Shown here: positions 46,839 through 55,634 of the stretch, piece after piece
Numbering within the stretch: the first letter of the stretch is position 1
How the letters are laid out: every line of letters starts with the position of its first letter
From: JASHPR01 sp963749145
Lineage (GTDB): Bacteria; Actinomycetota; Actinomycetes; Streptosporangiales; Streptosporangiaceae
Assembly (NCBI GenBank): GCA_963749145.1
Contig: CAVVLN010000006.1
Location: forward strand, 248,001-312,000
Direction of reading: 5' to 3'
DNA: 64,000 bases
Translations under genes and position numbers: made by a program
The notes under the pieces: generated by a model
What the model saw: only the letters and a program-made list of their open reading frames with translations
Database searches by the model: none
Told to the model about the DNA's origin: nothing

Positions 46839-47090
46839 CTACCAGCGGAAGTGGACGAACAGGCGGCCGAAGTTCTTGGAGTCCTTCTCGACCCGGTGGT
46901 AGAGCGCCTTGATCTCCTTCTGCTGCAGGAACCTCAGCACGTGCTTCTTGAGCTGGCCCGACCCCTTGCCGGGGATGATCTCGACGAGCTTGGCCTTCTT
47001 CCTGACCGCCTCGTCCATGATGTCGCGCAGCGCCCGGTCGATGTCCTGGCCGCGGTTGTAGATGTCGTGCAGGTCGAGCGTGAGCTTCAT
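46839..47090 (-). CDS. Smr-domain protein (small MutS-related)
   Basis: This 83-residue protein is essentially one Smr domain, as found at the C-terminus of MutS2 and in stand-alone bacterial Smr proteins. The N-terminal LTLDLHDIYNRGQDIDRALR carries the LDLH motif, followed by IMDEAVRKKAKLVEIIPGKG and GSGQLKKHVLRFL (the GxGxxxLK motif). The last segment is YHRVEKDSKNFGRLFVHFRW. Smr domains are associated with nucleic-acid nicking or RNA cleavage in rescue and recombination. ATG 47090 is chosen because LTLDLH starts the domain. An in-frame extension upstream is low-complexity. It converges with no close gene and lies 211 bases before the sedolisin. Confidence 0.88.
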   Translation of the reverse strand: MKLTLDLHDIYNRGQDIDRALRDIMDEAVRKKAKLVEIIPGKGSGQLKKHVLRFLQQKEIKALYHRVEKDSKNFGRLFVHFRW

Positions 47091-47300
47091 CAGGCTGTCT
47101 CCGGTCCGCTGATGCTCCCACGGTACGCGGGCCCGGGGGGCCTGCGGCGGGCCGGGCCGCGGGCCGGAAGATCTATGAACGGGCAAAAGGCCGCGATAAG
47201 GTGCGCGGCAGGACCCGTCACCTTCCACGACCACAACGAACGCGTCCGCACCGCCGGCGGGGCGGACGCCGTCGGCCGCCGGCCAGCCCAGGGAGACCGC

Positions 47301-48746
47301 ATGCGCCTTGCCCGGCCTGCGCTAGCCGCTGCCGGATCGGTCCTGCTGGCCGTGGCCGCCGGCGGCGCTACCGCTAGCGCCGGCGCGGCCGCCGGGCCTG
47401 CCGCGGCCGCCGCGCCGCGTGCCTCCGGCGCGGTCGTGACGATCAGCCCGGACGCGGTGCACGTCCTGGACGGGGCCCTGCCGACGCCGCCGACCACCGC
47501 GTTCTGCGAGCAGAACTACCACATCGCGTGCTACCGGCCCGGGCAGATCCAGCAGGCCTTCAACCTGCCCCGGCTCTACCGGCAGGGGGTCACCGGCCGC
47601 GGCCAGACGATCATCATCGTGGACTCGTTCGGGTCCCCGACCGTCCAGCGCGACCTGCGCGCCTTCGACCGGGCCGCGCACCTGCCGGCGCCGCCGTCGC
47701 TGACGGTGATCCAGCCCGCGGGCAAGGTCCCGGCGTACAAGCCGGACTCCGACCGGGAGGGCTGGGCCGGCGAGACCGACCTGGACGTCGAGTACGCCCA
47801 TACGATCGCGCCGGGCGCGAGCATCCTGCTCGTCGAGACCCCGACCTCGGAGAACGAGGGCACGACCGGCTTCCCGCAGATCGTCGCGGCCGAGAAGTAC
47901 GTGATCGACCATCACCTCGGCGGCGTGATCAGCCAGAGCTTCAGCGCCACGGAGCAGACCTTTCCGTCCCGGCAGTCGCTGCTGGACCTGCGCGGCGCCT
48001 ACATCGACGCCGCGAGCAAGGGCGTCACCGTCCTGGCCGCTTCCGGGGACAGCGGCGCGGCGGACGTCAAGTTCAACGAGGTGACCTACTACCTGCACCG
48101 GGTCACGTCATGGCCGGACAGCGACCCGCTGGTGACCGGGGTCGGCGGCATCCGGCTGCACCTTAACGCGGCGGGCGACAACGTCACCGCGCCCACCGTC
48201 TGGAACGACACCTTCAACGTCCCGGCCAACGAGTACGTGGTCGGCAACGCGGGCCCCAACCCGCTGGCCGGCGGCGGCGGAAGGTCGGTCGTGTTCGGCC
48301 GGCCAAGCTTCCAGAACGGGGTCCGCGCCGTCGTGGGCACCAGCCGCGGCGTGCCGGACGTCTCGATGAGCGGTGCCTGCAACGGTGCCGTCGATGAGTA
48401 CCAGAGCTTCGGCGGCCAGGCCGCCGGCTGGTATCCCACCTGCGGGACCAGCGAGGCCACGCCGGAATTCGCCGGGATCGTGGCCCTGGCCGACCAGGTG
48501 GCCGGGCACCCGCTCGGAGTGATCAACGGCTACCTGTACCGGCTGTCGGCCCAGCACGCGCCGGGCATCGTGGACGTGGTATCCGGGACCAACACCGTGT
48601 CGTTCCGCCAGGGCGGCCGACGGCACACCGTGCGCGGCTTTGCGGCCCGGCCCGGCTACGACCTGGCGTCGGGGGTCGGCACGGTGAACGCGCTGCGGTT
48701 CGTGCCGGAGCTGGCCCAAGCGGCGGCCCGCCGCGCCCGCCGGTAG
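47301..48746 (+). CDS. Secreted sedolisin (S53 family serine-carboxyl peptidase)
   Basis: This 481-residue exported protein has a signal peptide (about 1-38: MRLARPALAAAGSVLLAVAA, cleavage after an Ala-rich stretch). The catalytic domain carries the S53 triad: Glu and Asp in GWAGETDLDVEYAHTIAPGA (about residues 154-173) and the nucleophile Ser in CGTSEATPEFAGIVAL (near residue 380). The oxyanion Asp appears to be in VLAASGDSGAADVK. The classical long pro-domain is missing, leaving about 40 residues before ACYRPGQIQQAF. This is a known short class in actinobacteria. The C-terminal YDLASGVGTVNALRF is the usual calcium-site area. Sedolisins act at acid pH. ATG 47301 has a gggaga ribosome site. 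Confidence 0.88.
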   Translation: MRLARPALAAAGSVLLAVAAGGATASAGAAAGPAAAAAPRASGAVVTISPDAVHVLDGALPTPPTTAFCEQNYHIACYRPGQIQQAFNLPRLYRQGVTGRGQTIIIVDSFGSPTVQRDLRAFDRAAHLPAPPSLTVIQPAGKVPAYKPDSDREGWAGETDLDVEYAHTIAPGASILLVETPTSENEGTTGFPQIVAAEKYVIDHHLGGVISQSFSATEQTFPSRQSLLDLRGAYIDAASKGVTVLAASGDSGAADVKFNEVTYYLHRVTSWPDSDPLVTGVGGIRLHLNAAGDNVTAPTVWNDTFNVPANEYVVGNAGPNPLAGGGGRSVVFGRPSFQNGVRAVVGTSRGVPDVSMSGACNGAVDEYQSFGGQAAGWYPTCGTSEATPEFAGIVALADQVAGHPLGVINGYLYRLSAQHAPGIVDVVSGTNTVSFRQGGRRHTVRGFAARPGYDLASGVGTVNALRFVPELAQAAARRARR

Positions 48747-48764
48747 CCGCGGGGCGGGCGGCCG

Positions 48765-49574
48765 ATGGGGAGCGGGCGCGGCGGGGTGATCTGCGTGCTG
48801 GGCGACGCCCACCTCGACGTCGTGGTCTGCGCCGGCGGGCCCGTCGCCGAAGAGACCGACACCCCCGCGCGCATCTCGCTGGGGGTCGGCGGGCAGGCGG
48901 CGAACGTCGCCGCGTGGGTCGTGGCGCTCGGCGGCCGGGCCCGGCTGATCGCGGCCCGCGGCACCGACCTGGCCAGCAGGCTGGTCGCAGGCGAGCTGGC
49001 CCGCCGGTCGGTGGACCTGGTCGGCCCGGTCATCGACGGCCGGACCGGCGTGGTGGTGTCGCTGACCGACGGCGCCGCCACGCGGTCGATGCTCACCGAC
49101 CGCGGGGTCGGGCCCGAGCTGGCGGCTCACCTGCTGCAGCCGGGCTGGCTCGACGGCTGCGACTGGCTGCACCTGCCGGCCTACAGCCTGGTCGCCGAGC
49201 CGGTGGCCGGCGCGGCGCTCGCCGCCGCCGAGCGCGCGCCCCGGCTGAGCATCGACCTGTCCTCGACCGCGGTCCTCCAGGCCTACGGCCTGGAGCGGTT
49301 CGCCGAGCTGATCACGCGGCTGCGCCCCGCCGTCGTGTTCGGCAACGAGGCCGAGGCCGCGCTGGTCGGCGACGTGCCCGGGGCCGAGCTCGTGGTTAAG
49401 CTGGGCGCGCGCGGCGTCCGCGTGGCCGGGACCGTGTTCCCCGCGCGGCCCACGCGGCCGGCGGACTCGACCGGCGCCGGCGACGCGTTCGCCGCGGGCT
49501 ACCTCGTCGGCGGGATCACGCTCGGCCTGGAGGCGGCGGCGCGGGCGGTCGCGACGATGGGGGCGATGCCGTGA
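48765..49574 (+). CDS. PfkB-family pseudouridine kinase
   Basis: This is a 269-residue ribokinase-like kinase. It shows VICVLGDAHLDVVV, RISLGVGGQAANVAAWVVAL (substrate loop, about residues 37-56) and the PfkB signature ADSTGAGDAFAAGYLVGG (about 228-245), where the Asp of GAGD is the catalytic base. It is shorter than usual (about 300) but has all core motifs. Its 3' end overlaps the pseudouridine-5'-phosphate glycosidase start by GTGA, which identifies it as the pseudouridine kinase of the PsuK/PsuG pathway: pseudouridine becomes pseudouridine 5'-phosphate, then uracil and ribose 5-phosphate. GTG 48786 would be an alternative start. It follows the sedolisin by 18 bases. Confidence 0.85.
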   Translation: MGSGRGGVICVLGDAHLDVVVCAGGPVAEETDTPARISLGVGGQAANVAAWVVALGGRARLIAARGTDLASRLVAGELARRSVDLVGPVIDGRTGVVVSLTDGAATRSMLTDRGVGPELAAHLLQPGWLDGCDWLHLPAYSLVAEPVAGAALAAAERAPRLSIDLSSTAVLQAYGLERFAELITRLRPAVVFGNEAEAALVGDVPGAELVVKLGARGVRVAGTVFPARPTRPADSTGAGDAFAAGYLVGGITLGLEAAARAVATMGAMP

Positions 49575-50476
49575 CATTCGCAGCGGAACTGACCGATGAG
49601 GTGGCCGAGGCGCTGCGGCGCGGCCGGCCCGTGGTGGCGCTGGAGACCACCCTGGTCTCGCACGGCTTCTCCGGCGGGCGGGGGCTCGAGGCCGCCCGGG
49701 CGGCCGAGGACCGGGTGCGCGCGGCGGGCGCGGTGCCGGCCACGATCGGCATCGTCGACGGCATCGTGCGGGCCGGCCTGGACGACGCCGGCCTGCGGCG
49801 GTTCGCGGCGGCCGGCGCCGCGGCGCGCAAGGTGGGGGCGCGCGACATCGCCGCCTGCATCGTGCAGGGCGCGCTCGGGGCCACCACGGTGGGCGGCACG
49901 CTGGCGGTGTGCCGGGCGCTCGGCATCCGGTTCCTGGGCACCGGCGGCATCGGCGGCGTGCACCGGGGATTCGCCGACAGCCTGGACATTTCCGGTGACC
50001 TGCTGCAGATCGCGCGCACCCCGGCGGTCGTGGTGTGCTCGGGGGCCAAGTCGATCCTGGACGTCGGCGCGACGGCCGAACTGCTGGAGACCCTCGGGGT
50101 GCCGGTGCTCGGCTGGCAGACGGCCACGCTGCCGGCGTTCTACAGCGCGGACGGCGGGCCGCCGGTGCCGGCCGTGGTGGCCACGGCGCAGGAGGCGGCG
50201 CTCGTCGCGCTGACCCAGTGGCAGCTCAGCCCGGCCTCGGGCCTGCTGCTCGCGCGCCCGCCCGCGGCCGGGCTGGACATCGAGCCGGTCGTCGCCGAGG
50301 CGGTACGGCGGGTGCGGCAGCAGGGCGTGACCGGGCCGGCCGTCACCCCGGCCGCGCTCGCCCTGGTGGAGGAGCTGACCGGCGGCCGGAGCGTCGAGGT
50401 CAATCAGCGGCTGATCGCCGACAACGCGGCGCTGGCCGCCGAGGTGGCCGTGGCCTGCGCCGGGCTGCGGGATTAG
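49571..50476 (+). CDS. psuG: Pseudouridine-5'-phosphate glycosidase
   Basis: This is a 301-residue enzyme that splits the C-C glycosidic bond of pseudouridine 5'-phosphate, giving uracil and ribose 5-phosphate. Conserved segments match the PsuG family: VVALETTLVSHGFSGGRGLE (catalytic Glu, about residue 26), IGIVDGIVRAGLDD, AARKVGARDIAACIVQGALG (Lys), CSGAKSILDVGATAELLETL (second Lys, about 160), GVPVLGWQTATLPAF, and VEVNQRLIADNAALAAEVAV (Asn at the C-terminus). A Mn2+ ion is bound in known structures. The start at 49571 (GTG) overlaps the kinase stop. The gene is full length. No pseudouridine transporter is adjacent. Confidence 0.95.
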   Translation: MTFAAELTDEVAEALRRGRPVVALETTLVSHGFSGGRGLEAARAAEDRVRAAGAVPATIGIVDGIVRAGLDDAGLRRFAAAGAAARKVGARDIAACIVQGALGATTVGGTLAVCRALGIRFLGTGGIGGVHRGFADSLDISGDLLQIARTPAVVVCSGAKSILDVGATAELLETLGVPVLGWQTATLPAFYSADGGPPVPAVVATAQEAALVALTQWQLSPASGLLLARPPAAGLDIEPVVAEAVRRVRQQGVTGPAVTPAALALVEELTGGRSVEVNQRLIADNAALAAEVAVACAGLRD

Positions 50477-50653
50477 CCGCCGGCAGCCGGCCCGCCCCGA
50501 GGCGTCGCGTGCCAGTCACGGGGCCGCAGTTCCTGGTGCGGCAAAGAGTGTGTCTGATCCGTCACTGTGGGTATTTACCCCGAGTACGCCCGCCGGACGG
50601 CGGGCAAGCCGCCATGCCGCCACCGCGGCCTTAGGTGGATCGGGGGGGGACAC

Positions 50654-51393
50654 ATGAGCATGCCTCAGGGGGGCGAGCCGCGCCCGCAGGAGACGGGCGG
50701 GCCGGCCCGTCGCCTCAGCAAGGGCCGGGCGCCCCGAGCCAGGGGACCGTGCCCGGGCAGGCCAACGTGCCCGGCCAGGGCGGGGCGCCGGGGCGGGAGA
50801 GCACGCCGGCCCAGCCGTATGCCGAAGGGGCGCAGGGCCAGCCGTACGGCATGCCCCCGCCGGGCGGCATGCCGGGCGAGCCGCCCGCCGCGATGCAGGG
50901 CCGGCCGATATCGCCGGTGAACGAGGCCGAGACCCGGGTCACCGGGCGCCGCATCGTGCAGTACATCATCGACGCGATCATCTACGGCATCGTCGCCGGA
51001 GCCATCTCCTGGGCGCTGGACCGGGGGACCGGGGGCCTGCACGCGTTGCTGGTGGTGCTGACGGTCGTGCTGGACATCATCTGGTACGTGATCTACTGGG
51101 CGCTGGTGCCGTACCGGGTGAAGGGGCAGACGGTCGGCATGATGGCGCTCAAGATCCGGGTCATCAGCATGGACGGCGGCCCGGCCAGCCTCGTCCAGCT
51201 GATCGTCCGCTCCATCCTGCTGGTCCTGTTCAGCCCGGTGTCCCTGCTGGTCGGCATCATCGTGATGATGCTCTCGCGGTACCGGCAGCGCACCGGTGAC
51301 CACATGGCCAAGACGACCGTGGTCAGGGCGCGGGTGCAGCCCATGCCCGCGCCGCAGGCGTACGCGGGTGCCGGGCAGGCCGGCACCCGGTAG
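50654..51393 (+). CDS. RDD-domain membrane protein, probable N-terminal frameshift
   Basis: The C-terminal 150 residues are an RDD domain with three membrane segments: GRRIVQYIIDAIIYGIVAGA (about 103-122), LLVVLTVVLDIIWYVIYWAL and ILLVLFSPVSLLVGIIVMML. The motif residues R (in GRRIVQ) and D (in YIIDAI) are in place. RDD proteins are small transporters or envelope proteins of mixed function. The RDD frame is open from GTG 50635, but that start has no ribosome site and gives an odd N-terminus. A strong site (ggggggg) precedes ATG 50654 in another frame, MSMPQGGEPRPQETGGPA. Joining the two by one indel near 50700-50725 gives a sensible Gly/Pro/Gln-rich leader. So a frameshift is suspected. The conserved domain itself is intact. 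Confidence 0.75.
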
Positions 51394-51456
51394 CGGGGCG
51401 GCCCATTCGACGCGGGACCCGGCGGCTACCCCGCCCGGGTCCCGCGTCCCGGCCGG

Positions 51457-51897
51457 TCAGGACGCGAGCGCCTGCGTCAGCCAGGCGCGCAGCGCGGCCG
51501 CGGGCGCGGCACCGGTCTGGCGCGCCGCCACCTGGCCGTCCTTGAGCAGCATCAGCGTCGGGATGGCCTGCACCCCGAAGCGCTGCTGCAGCCGCGGTGA
51601 TTCGTCGATATTGACCTTAACGAGCTTCAGCCGGCCAGCCATCTCCGCGGCGAGCTGTTCCAGCGCCGGGCTCACCATGCGGCACGGGCCGCACCATGGC
51701 GCCCACAGGTCGACCAGGGCCGGGACGGACGCGCGCTCGGCCACCTCGGCGAAGGTGTCGTCGCGGGCCGCGACGATCCAGGGCAGCGGCCGGTGGCAGT
51801 GGCCGCAGCGCGGGGTGCCGGCCGCCGCGGCCGGCACCCGGTTCTTGCGCCCGCAGTGCGGGCACCTGATGACCTCGGCCGTCGTTTCCGGCTGCAT
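51457..51897 (-). CDS. trxC: Thioredoxin with N-terminal zinc ribbon (Trx2 type)
   Basis: This is a 146-residue thioredoxin of the TrxC/Trx2 class. Residues about 11-34 hold a zinc ribbon, CPHCGRKNRVPAAAAGTPRC and GHC, with two CxxC pairs. The thioredoxin domain follows, with active site LVDLWAPWCGPCRMVSPALE (Cys pair near residues 69 and 72) and the cis-Pro segment FGVQAIPTLMLLKDGQ. The zinc ribbon marks the oxidative-stress form, which reduces protein disulfides using thioredoxin reductase. The ATG start is 51897. It converges with the RDD gene and is divergent from the LuxR-type regulator. Length and motifs are standard for the class. Confidence 0.92.
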   Translation of the reverse strand: MQPETTAEVIRCPHCGRKNRVPAAAAGTPRCGHCHRPLPWIVAARDDTFAEVAERASVPALVDLWAPWCGPCRMVSPALEQLAAEMAGRLKLVKVNIDESPRLQQRFGVQAIPTLMLLKDGQVAARQTGAAPAAALRAWLTQALAS

Positions 51898-52097
51898 GAT
51901 GACGACGGTATGCCATTTCCCGGCCGGGTCGAAGTAGCGAGGGCCCGCGGCGCCGGCAGGTGTGCCGGCCAGGTGACCAGGGAAGGGTAGCGATCGGCGA
52001 GCATCCGGCCGTCAGGGAGCCTGTCCGAGCATCCACCGGGGGACGGCCCGGGTCATGCTGCGGGCAGGTCATCCGGGGAAGATCCGGTGATTGCGCG

Positions 52098-55000
52098 ATG
52101 CGTGGCCGTGAACGGGAGTGGAACGCGGTCCTGGGCCTGCTGCACCGCGGCGAGCAGGGTTGCGGCGGCGTCCTGCTCATCGACGGGGAACAGGGGACGG
52201 GCAAGTCGCTGCTGCTCGGCGAGGCGGCCACCGCCGCGTCCGCGCGCGGCTTCCGGGTCGCCTCCGCGGCCGCGGACGAGTTCGGCCAGCTGATGCCGCT
52301 CGCCCCGCTGCTCGCCTCGTTCACCGACTTCCCGGATACGGCCGTCCGGGGCCGTCCGGGGCGCGGGCCGGCCGGCATGCGGACCTGGCTGGTCAGCCGG
52401 TTGCGGACCCGGCTGGCGGAGCAGGCCGCCACGGGCCCGGTCCTGGTTGCCCTCGATGACCTGCAATGGGCGGATCCGCACACGCTGCGCGCCCTGCGGG
52501 CGCTGGCCGGGGATCTGGCGTCGGGCCCGGTGCTCTGGTCGCTGGCCCGCCGCACCCGGCCGCACGGCGACGCCGCGGAGCGCCTGTTCGGCCGGCTGGA
52601 GGCCGGCGGCGCGACCCGGGTCTCGCTGCCCCCGCTGCGCGAGGAGGACGTGGCCGGCCTGGTCACCGACGCGCTCGGGTCGATGCCGAGCGCCGGGCTG
52701 CTGACGCTGGCCGCCGGGGCCTCCGGCAACCCCCTGCTGCTGTCCGAGCTGGTGGCCGGGCTGTGCGACGAGGGCGCGGTGCGGATCAGGGGCGGCCGCG
52801 CCACGCTGGTATCCGCCCGGCTCCCGCTGCGGATCCAGGCCGCCGTCCAGCGCAGGCTGGCCGGACTGAGCAGGCGGGCCTGGCAGCTGATGGAGACGGC
52901 CGCGGTGCTCGGGCCGTCCGTCGAACTCGACGACGTAGCGGAGATGATCGGGGAGTCGCCCGCCGCGCTGCTGATGCCGCTGCAGGAGGCGCTGGAGGCG
53001 GGCGTCATGTTCGCGACCGAGGACACGGTCATGTTCCGGAGCGAGCTCGAGCGGCAATCGGTGGCGGAGAGCATGCCGGCCCGGGTCCGCCAGGCCCTGC
53101 ACCGGCAGCTCGGCGAGATCCTGGCCGAGCGCGGCTGCGCCGTGCCCGCTGCCGCGCACCTGCTGCAGGGGGCCAGCGGTGGCGACACCAGGGCGCTGCG
53201 GCGGCTGGACCGTGCGGTGGCCGAGATCCTGCCCAGCTCACCGCCGGCCGCCGCCGAGGTCGCCGCGCAGGCTCTCGCGCTGACCGCGCCCGCCGATCCC
53301 GGCCGCGCCGACCGGACCGTGGCCGCGATCGAGTCGCTGACCGCCGCGGGGCGGCTGGAGGAGGCGGCGGCCACGGCGCGCGCCGCGCTGGCCGCGCCGC
53401 TGCCCGGCACCGACTGCGCCCGGGTGCGCTGCGCCTTGTCCGCCGTCTGGTACAGCCGGGGCGAGGCGGCGCAGGCCACCGCCGAGGCGGAGCGGGCGCT
53501 GCACGAGCCGGGCCGCCCGGGTTCGCTGCGGGACGACGCCACGGTCGCGCTGCTGCACGCGGCCGCCGATCTGCCCGACCCGGCCCGGGGCGCGGCCGAG
53601 GGGAACGCCATCCTGGCGGCGCCGCAGCGCTGCCGCGACGACGTCGTGGTCGCCGCGCTGACCTGGCGAGCCGCCGTCTGCTGGGACGCGGGCCTGGTCG
53701 CCGAGGGCCTGGCCCGGTCCGCGGAGGCCGCCCGCCGGGCCGACGAACTGGCGCCGGAGCCGCGCCGGCCCTACGGCCCCGCCGCGCACCTCGGCCTGGC
53801 CGCCCGGCTGGCGGATCTGGGCCTGGTGGACGAGGCGGCGGCCGCGGCCCAGGCGGCGCAGCGCCGCGCGGGCGCCGGCGAGCAGATCATCTGGGCCGCC
53901 CGCCTGGGCGTGCTGCGGGCCCGGCTGCACCTGGCGGCCGGGCACCCCGACGAGGCCGCCGCCGAGGCATCCGCGGCCATGCGCGCCGCTGACCCGACCG
54001 GCGCCGCGCCGTCCGCGGCGCGGGCGCTGGCGGTGCTCAGCGTGATCGCGCTGCGCCGCGGTGACCTGCATGCCGCCGGGCAGCACCTGCGCCGGGCCCG
54101 GGCCCATGGCCGGGACCACGCGGGCCCGGCCCCGGACCAGGTGCTGGCGGCGCAGATCGCCGAGGCCCGCGGCGGCGCGACGGCCGCCGCCGGCCTGCTC
54201 TCCGGCGTGTACGCCGATCTCCCGCGGCGGCCGGGGCTGCTGCTCGCGGACCCGGCCGCCGCCGCCTGGCTGACCCGGGTGGCCCTGGCCGCGGGTGACC
54301 GCCCGGCGGCGCAGACGGTGGTCGCCGCGGCGTCCAGTCTCGGCCGGGCCGCCGGTCCCGGGCCCGCGATCGCCGCCCGGGCCGCGCACGCCCGCGGCAT
54401 CCTCGACCAGAGCCCGGGCCACCTGGAGTTCGCGATGCGGGAGCACGCCGATCCCTGGGCCCGGGCGTCGGCCGCCGAGGACCTCGCCGCCGCGCTGGCG
54501 CATTCCGGCGACGGTCAGCGCGCGGTGACCGTGCTGGACCAGGCCCTGGCGGGATACCAGCAGACCGGGGCGCTCCGGGACGGGGCGCGCGTCCGTGGCC
54601 GGCTCCGCGCGCTCGGCGTGCGGCGGCGGTACTGGACGCAGCGGGAACGCCCGGTCACCGGGTGGGCCAGCCTCACCGACGCGGAGCGGGCCATATCCGA
54701 CCTGGTGGCGCAGGGCATGACCAACCGGCAGGTGGCGGCCCAGATGTTCGTGAGCGTGCACACCGTCGCGTTCCACTTGCGGCAGGTCTTCCGCAAGCTC
54801 GGCGTCAGGTCCCGGGTGGAACTGACCAGGCTCGCCATGGAGCAGCGGGCGGCCGATCCGGGCCGGGCGGGCCCGCCGCGCCTGCCCGCGGCGGGCTTAG
54901 CCTGGCGCCCCGGGTCCCGTTCTCGCGGGGCCCGGCTTTCCTCCCGCTCTCGCGGGGCCCGGCGGTCCTCCTGCGCCCGCGGGGCCCGGCGGTCCTCCCG

Positions 55001-55634
55001 CTCTCGCGGGGCCCGGCGGTCCTCCTGCGCCCGCCGTCGTGGCCGTCGCCGGCGTTCCGCCGTTCCGCGGCGGGGCGGCCAGCATGGCCCGGAGCAGCTT
55101 GCGGTCGGTCTTCATCACGCTGGTCAGCGGGATCGCGTCCACGAGGCGTACCTCGCGCGGGTACTTCACCGCGGACAGGTGGCGCTTGCTGAACTCGATC
55201 AGGTCCGCGGGCCCGGCCATGGCGTCCTCGCGCAACTGCACGAACGCGACCACCTCCTCGCCGTACCTCTCGTCCGGGCGCCCCACGACGGCGGCTCCGA
55301 CCACGTCGGGGTGCTGCATCAGCACGTCCTCGATGTCGCGGGGGTACACGTTGTACCCGCCGCGGATGATCAGGTCCTTGATCCGGTCCACGATGTACAG
55401 GTAGCCGTCCTCGTCGAGCCGGCCCACGTCGCCGGTGTGCAGCCAGCCGCCGCGCATCACCAGCGCGGTCTCCGGCTCGGCGTTCCAGTACCCGCTCATC
55501 AGCACCGGGCCGCGCACGCAGATCTCGCCGTCCTCGGCCGCCGCCGCCGCCGAGGAGTCCCGGCGCTCGATGCGGACCGTCACGCCCGGCGCCGGACGGC
55601 CCACGCTGCCGACCCGCACCTGGCCGCGCGGTGA
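52098..55634 (+). CDS. LuxR-family regulator with AAA ATPase domain, reading far into the antisense ligase gene
   Basis: This is a large LAL-type activator. Walker A is in GEQGTGKSLLLGEAATAA (about 29-46) and Walker B in VLVALDDLQWADPHTLRAL (about 115-133). An Ala-rich TPR-like helical middle (about 380-850) follows. The LuxR-type helix-turn-helix is at about 855-920: LTDAERAISDLVAQGMTNRQ, VAAQMFVSVHTVAFHLRQVF, RKLGVRSRVELTRL. The domain is complete near 54855. The frame has no stop there and runs to 55634, about 738 bases antisense into the ligase gene at 54897. The tail is Arg/Ser-rich, as expected from noncoding reading, so the original stop was probably lost by a small indel near 54860-54900. 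The start is ATG 52098, just upstream of MRGREREW. Confidence 0.85.
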   Translation: MRGREREWNAVLGLLHRGEQGCGGVLLIDGEQGTGKSLLLGEAATAASARGFRVASAAADEFGQLMPLAPLLASFTDFPDTAVRGRPGRGPAGMRTWLVSRLRTRLAEQAATGPVLVALDDLQWADPHTLRALRALAGDLASGPVLWSLARRTRPHGDAAERLFGRLEAGGATRVSLPPLREEDVAGLVTDALGSMPSAGLLTLAAGASGNPLLLSELVAGLCDEGAVRIRGGRATLVSARLPLRIQAAVQRRLAGLSRRAWQLMETAAVLGPSVELDDVAEMIGESPAALLMPLQEALEAGVMFATEDTVMFRSELERQSVAESMPARVRQALHRQLGEILAERGCAVPAAAHLLQGASGGDTRALRRLDRAVAEILPSSPPAAAEVAAQALALTAPADPGRADRTVAAIESLTAAGRLEEAAATARAALAAPLPGTDCARVRCALSAVWYSRGEAAQATAEAERALHEPGRPGSLRDDATVALLHAAADLPDPARGAAEGNAILAAPQRCRDDVVVAALTWRAAVCWDAGLVAEGLARSAEAARRADELAPEPRRPYGPAAHLGLAARLADLGLVDEAAAAAQAAQRRAGAGEQIIWAARLGVLRARLHLAAGHPDEAAAEASAAMRAADPTGAAPSAARALAVLSVIALRRGDLHAAGQHLRRARAHGRDHAGPAPDQVLAAQIAEARGGATAAAGLLSGVYADLPRRPGLLLADPAAAAWLTRVALAAGDRPAAQTVVAAASSLGRAAGPGPAIAARAAHARGILDQSPGHLEFAMREHADPWARASAAEDLAAALAHSGDGQRAVTVLDQALAGYQQTGALRDGARVRGRLRALGVRRRYWTQRERPVTGWASLTDAERAISDLVAQGMTNRQVAAQMFVSVHTVAFHLRQVFRKLGVRSRVELTRLAMEQRAADPGRAGPPRLPAAGLAWRPGSRSRGARLSSRSRGARRSSCARGARRSSRSRGARRSSCARRRGRRRRSAVPRRGGQHGPEQLAVGLHHAGQRDRVHEAYLARVLHRGQVALAELDQVRGPGHGVLAQLHERDHLLAVPLVRAPHDGGSDHVGVLHQHVLDVAGVHVVPAADDQVLDPVHDVQVAVLVEPAHVAGVQPAAAHHQRGLRLGVPVPAHQHRAAHADLAVLGRRRRRGVPALDADRHARRRTAHAADPHLAAR

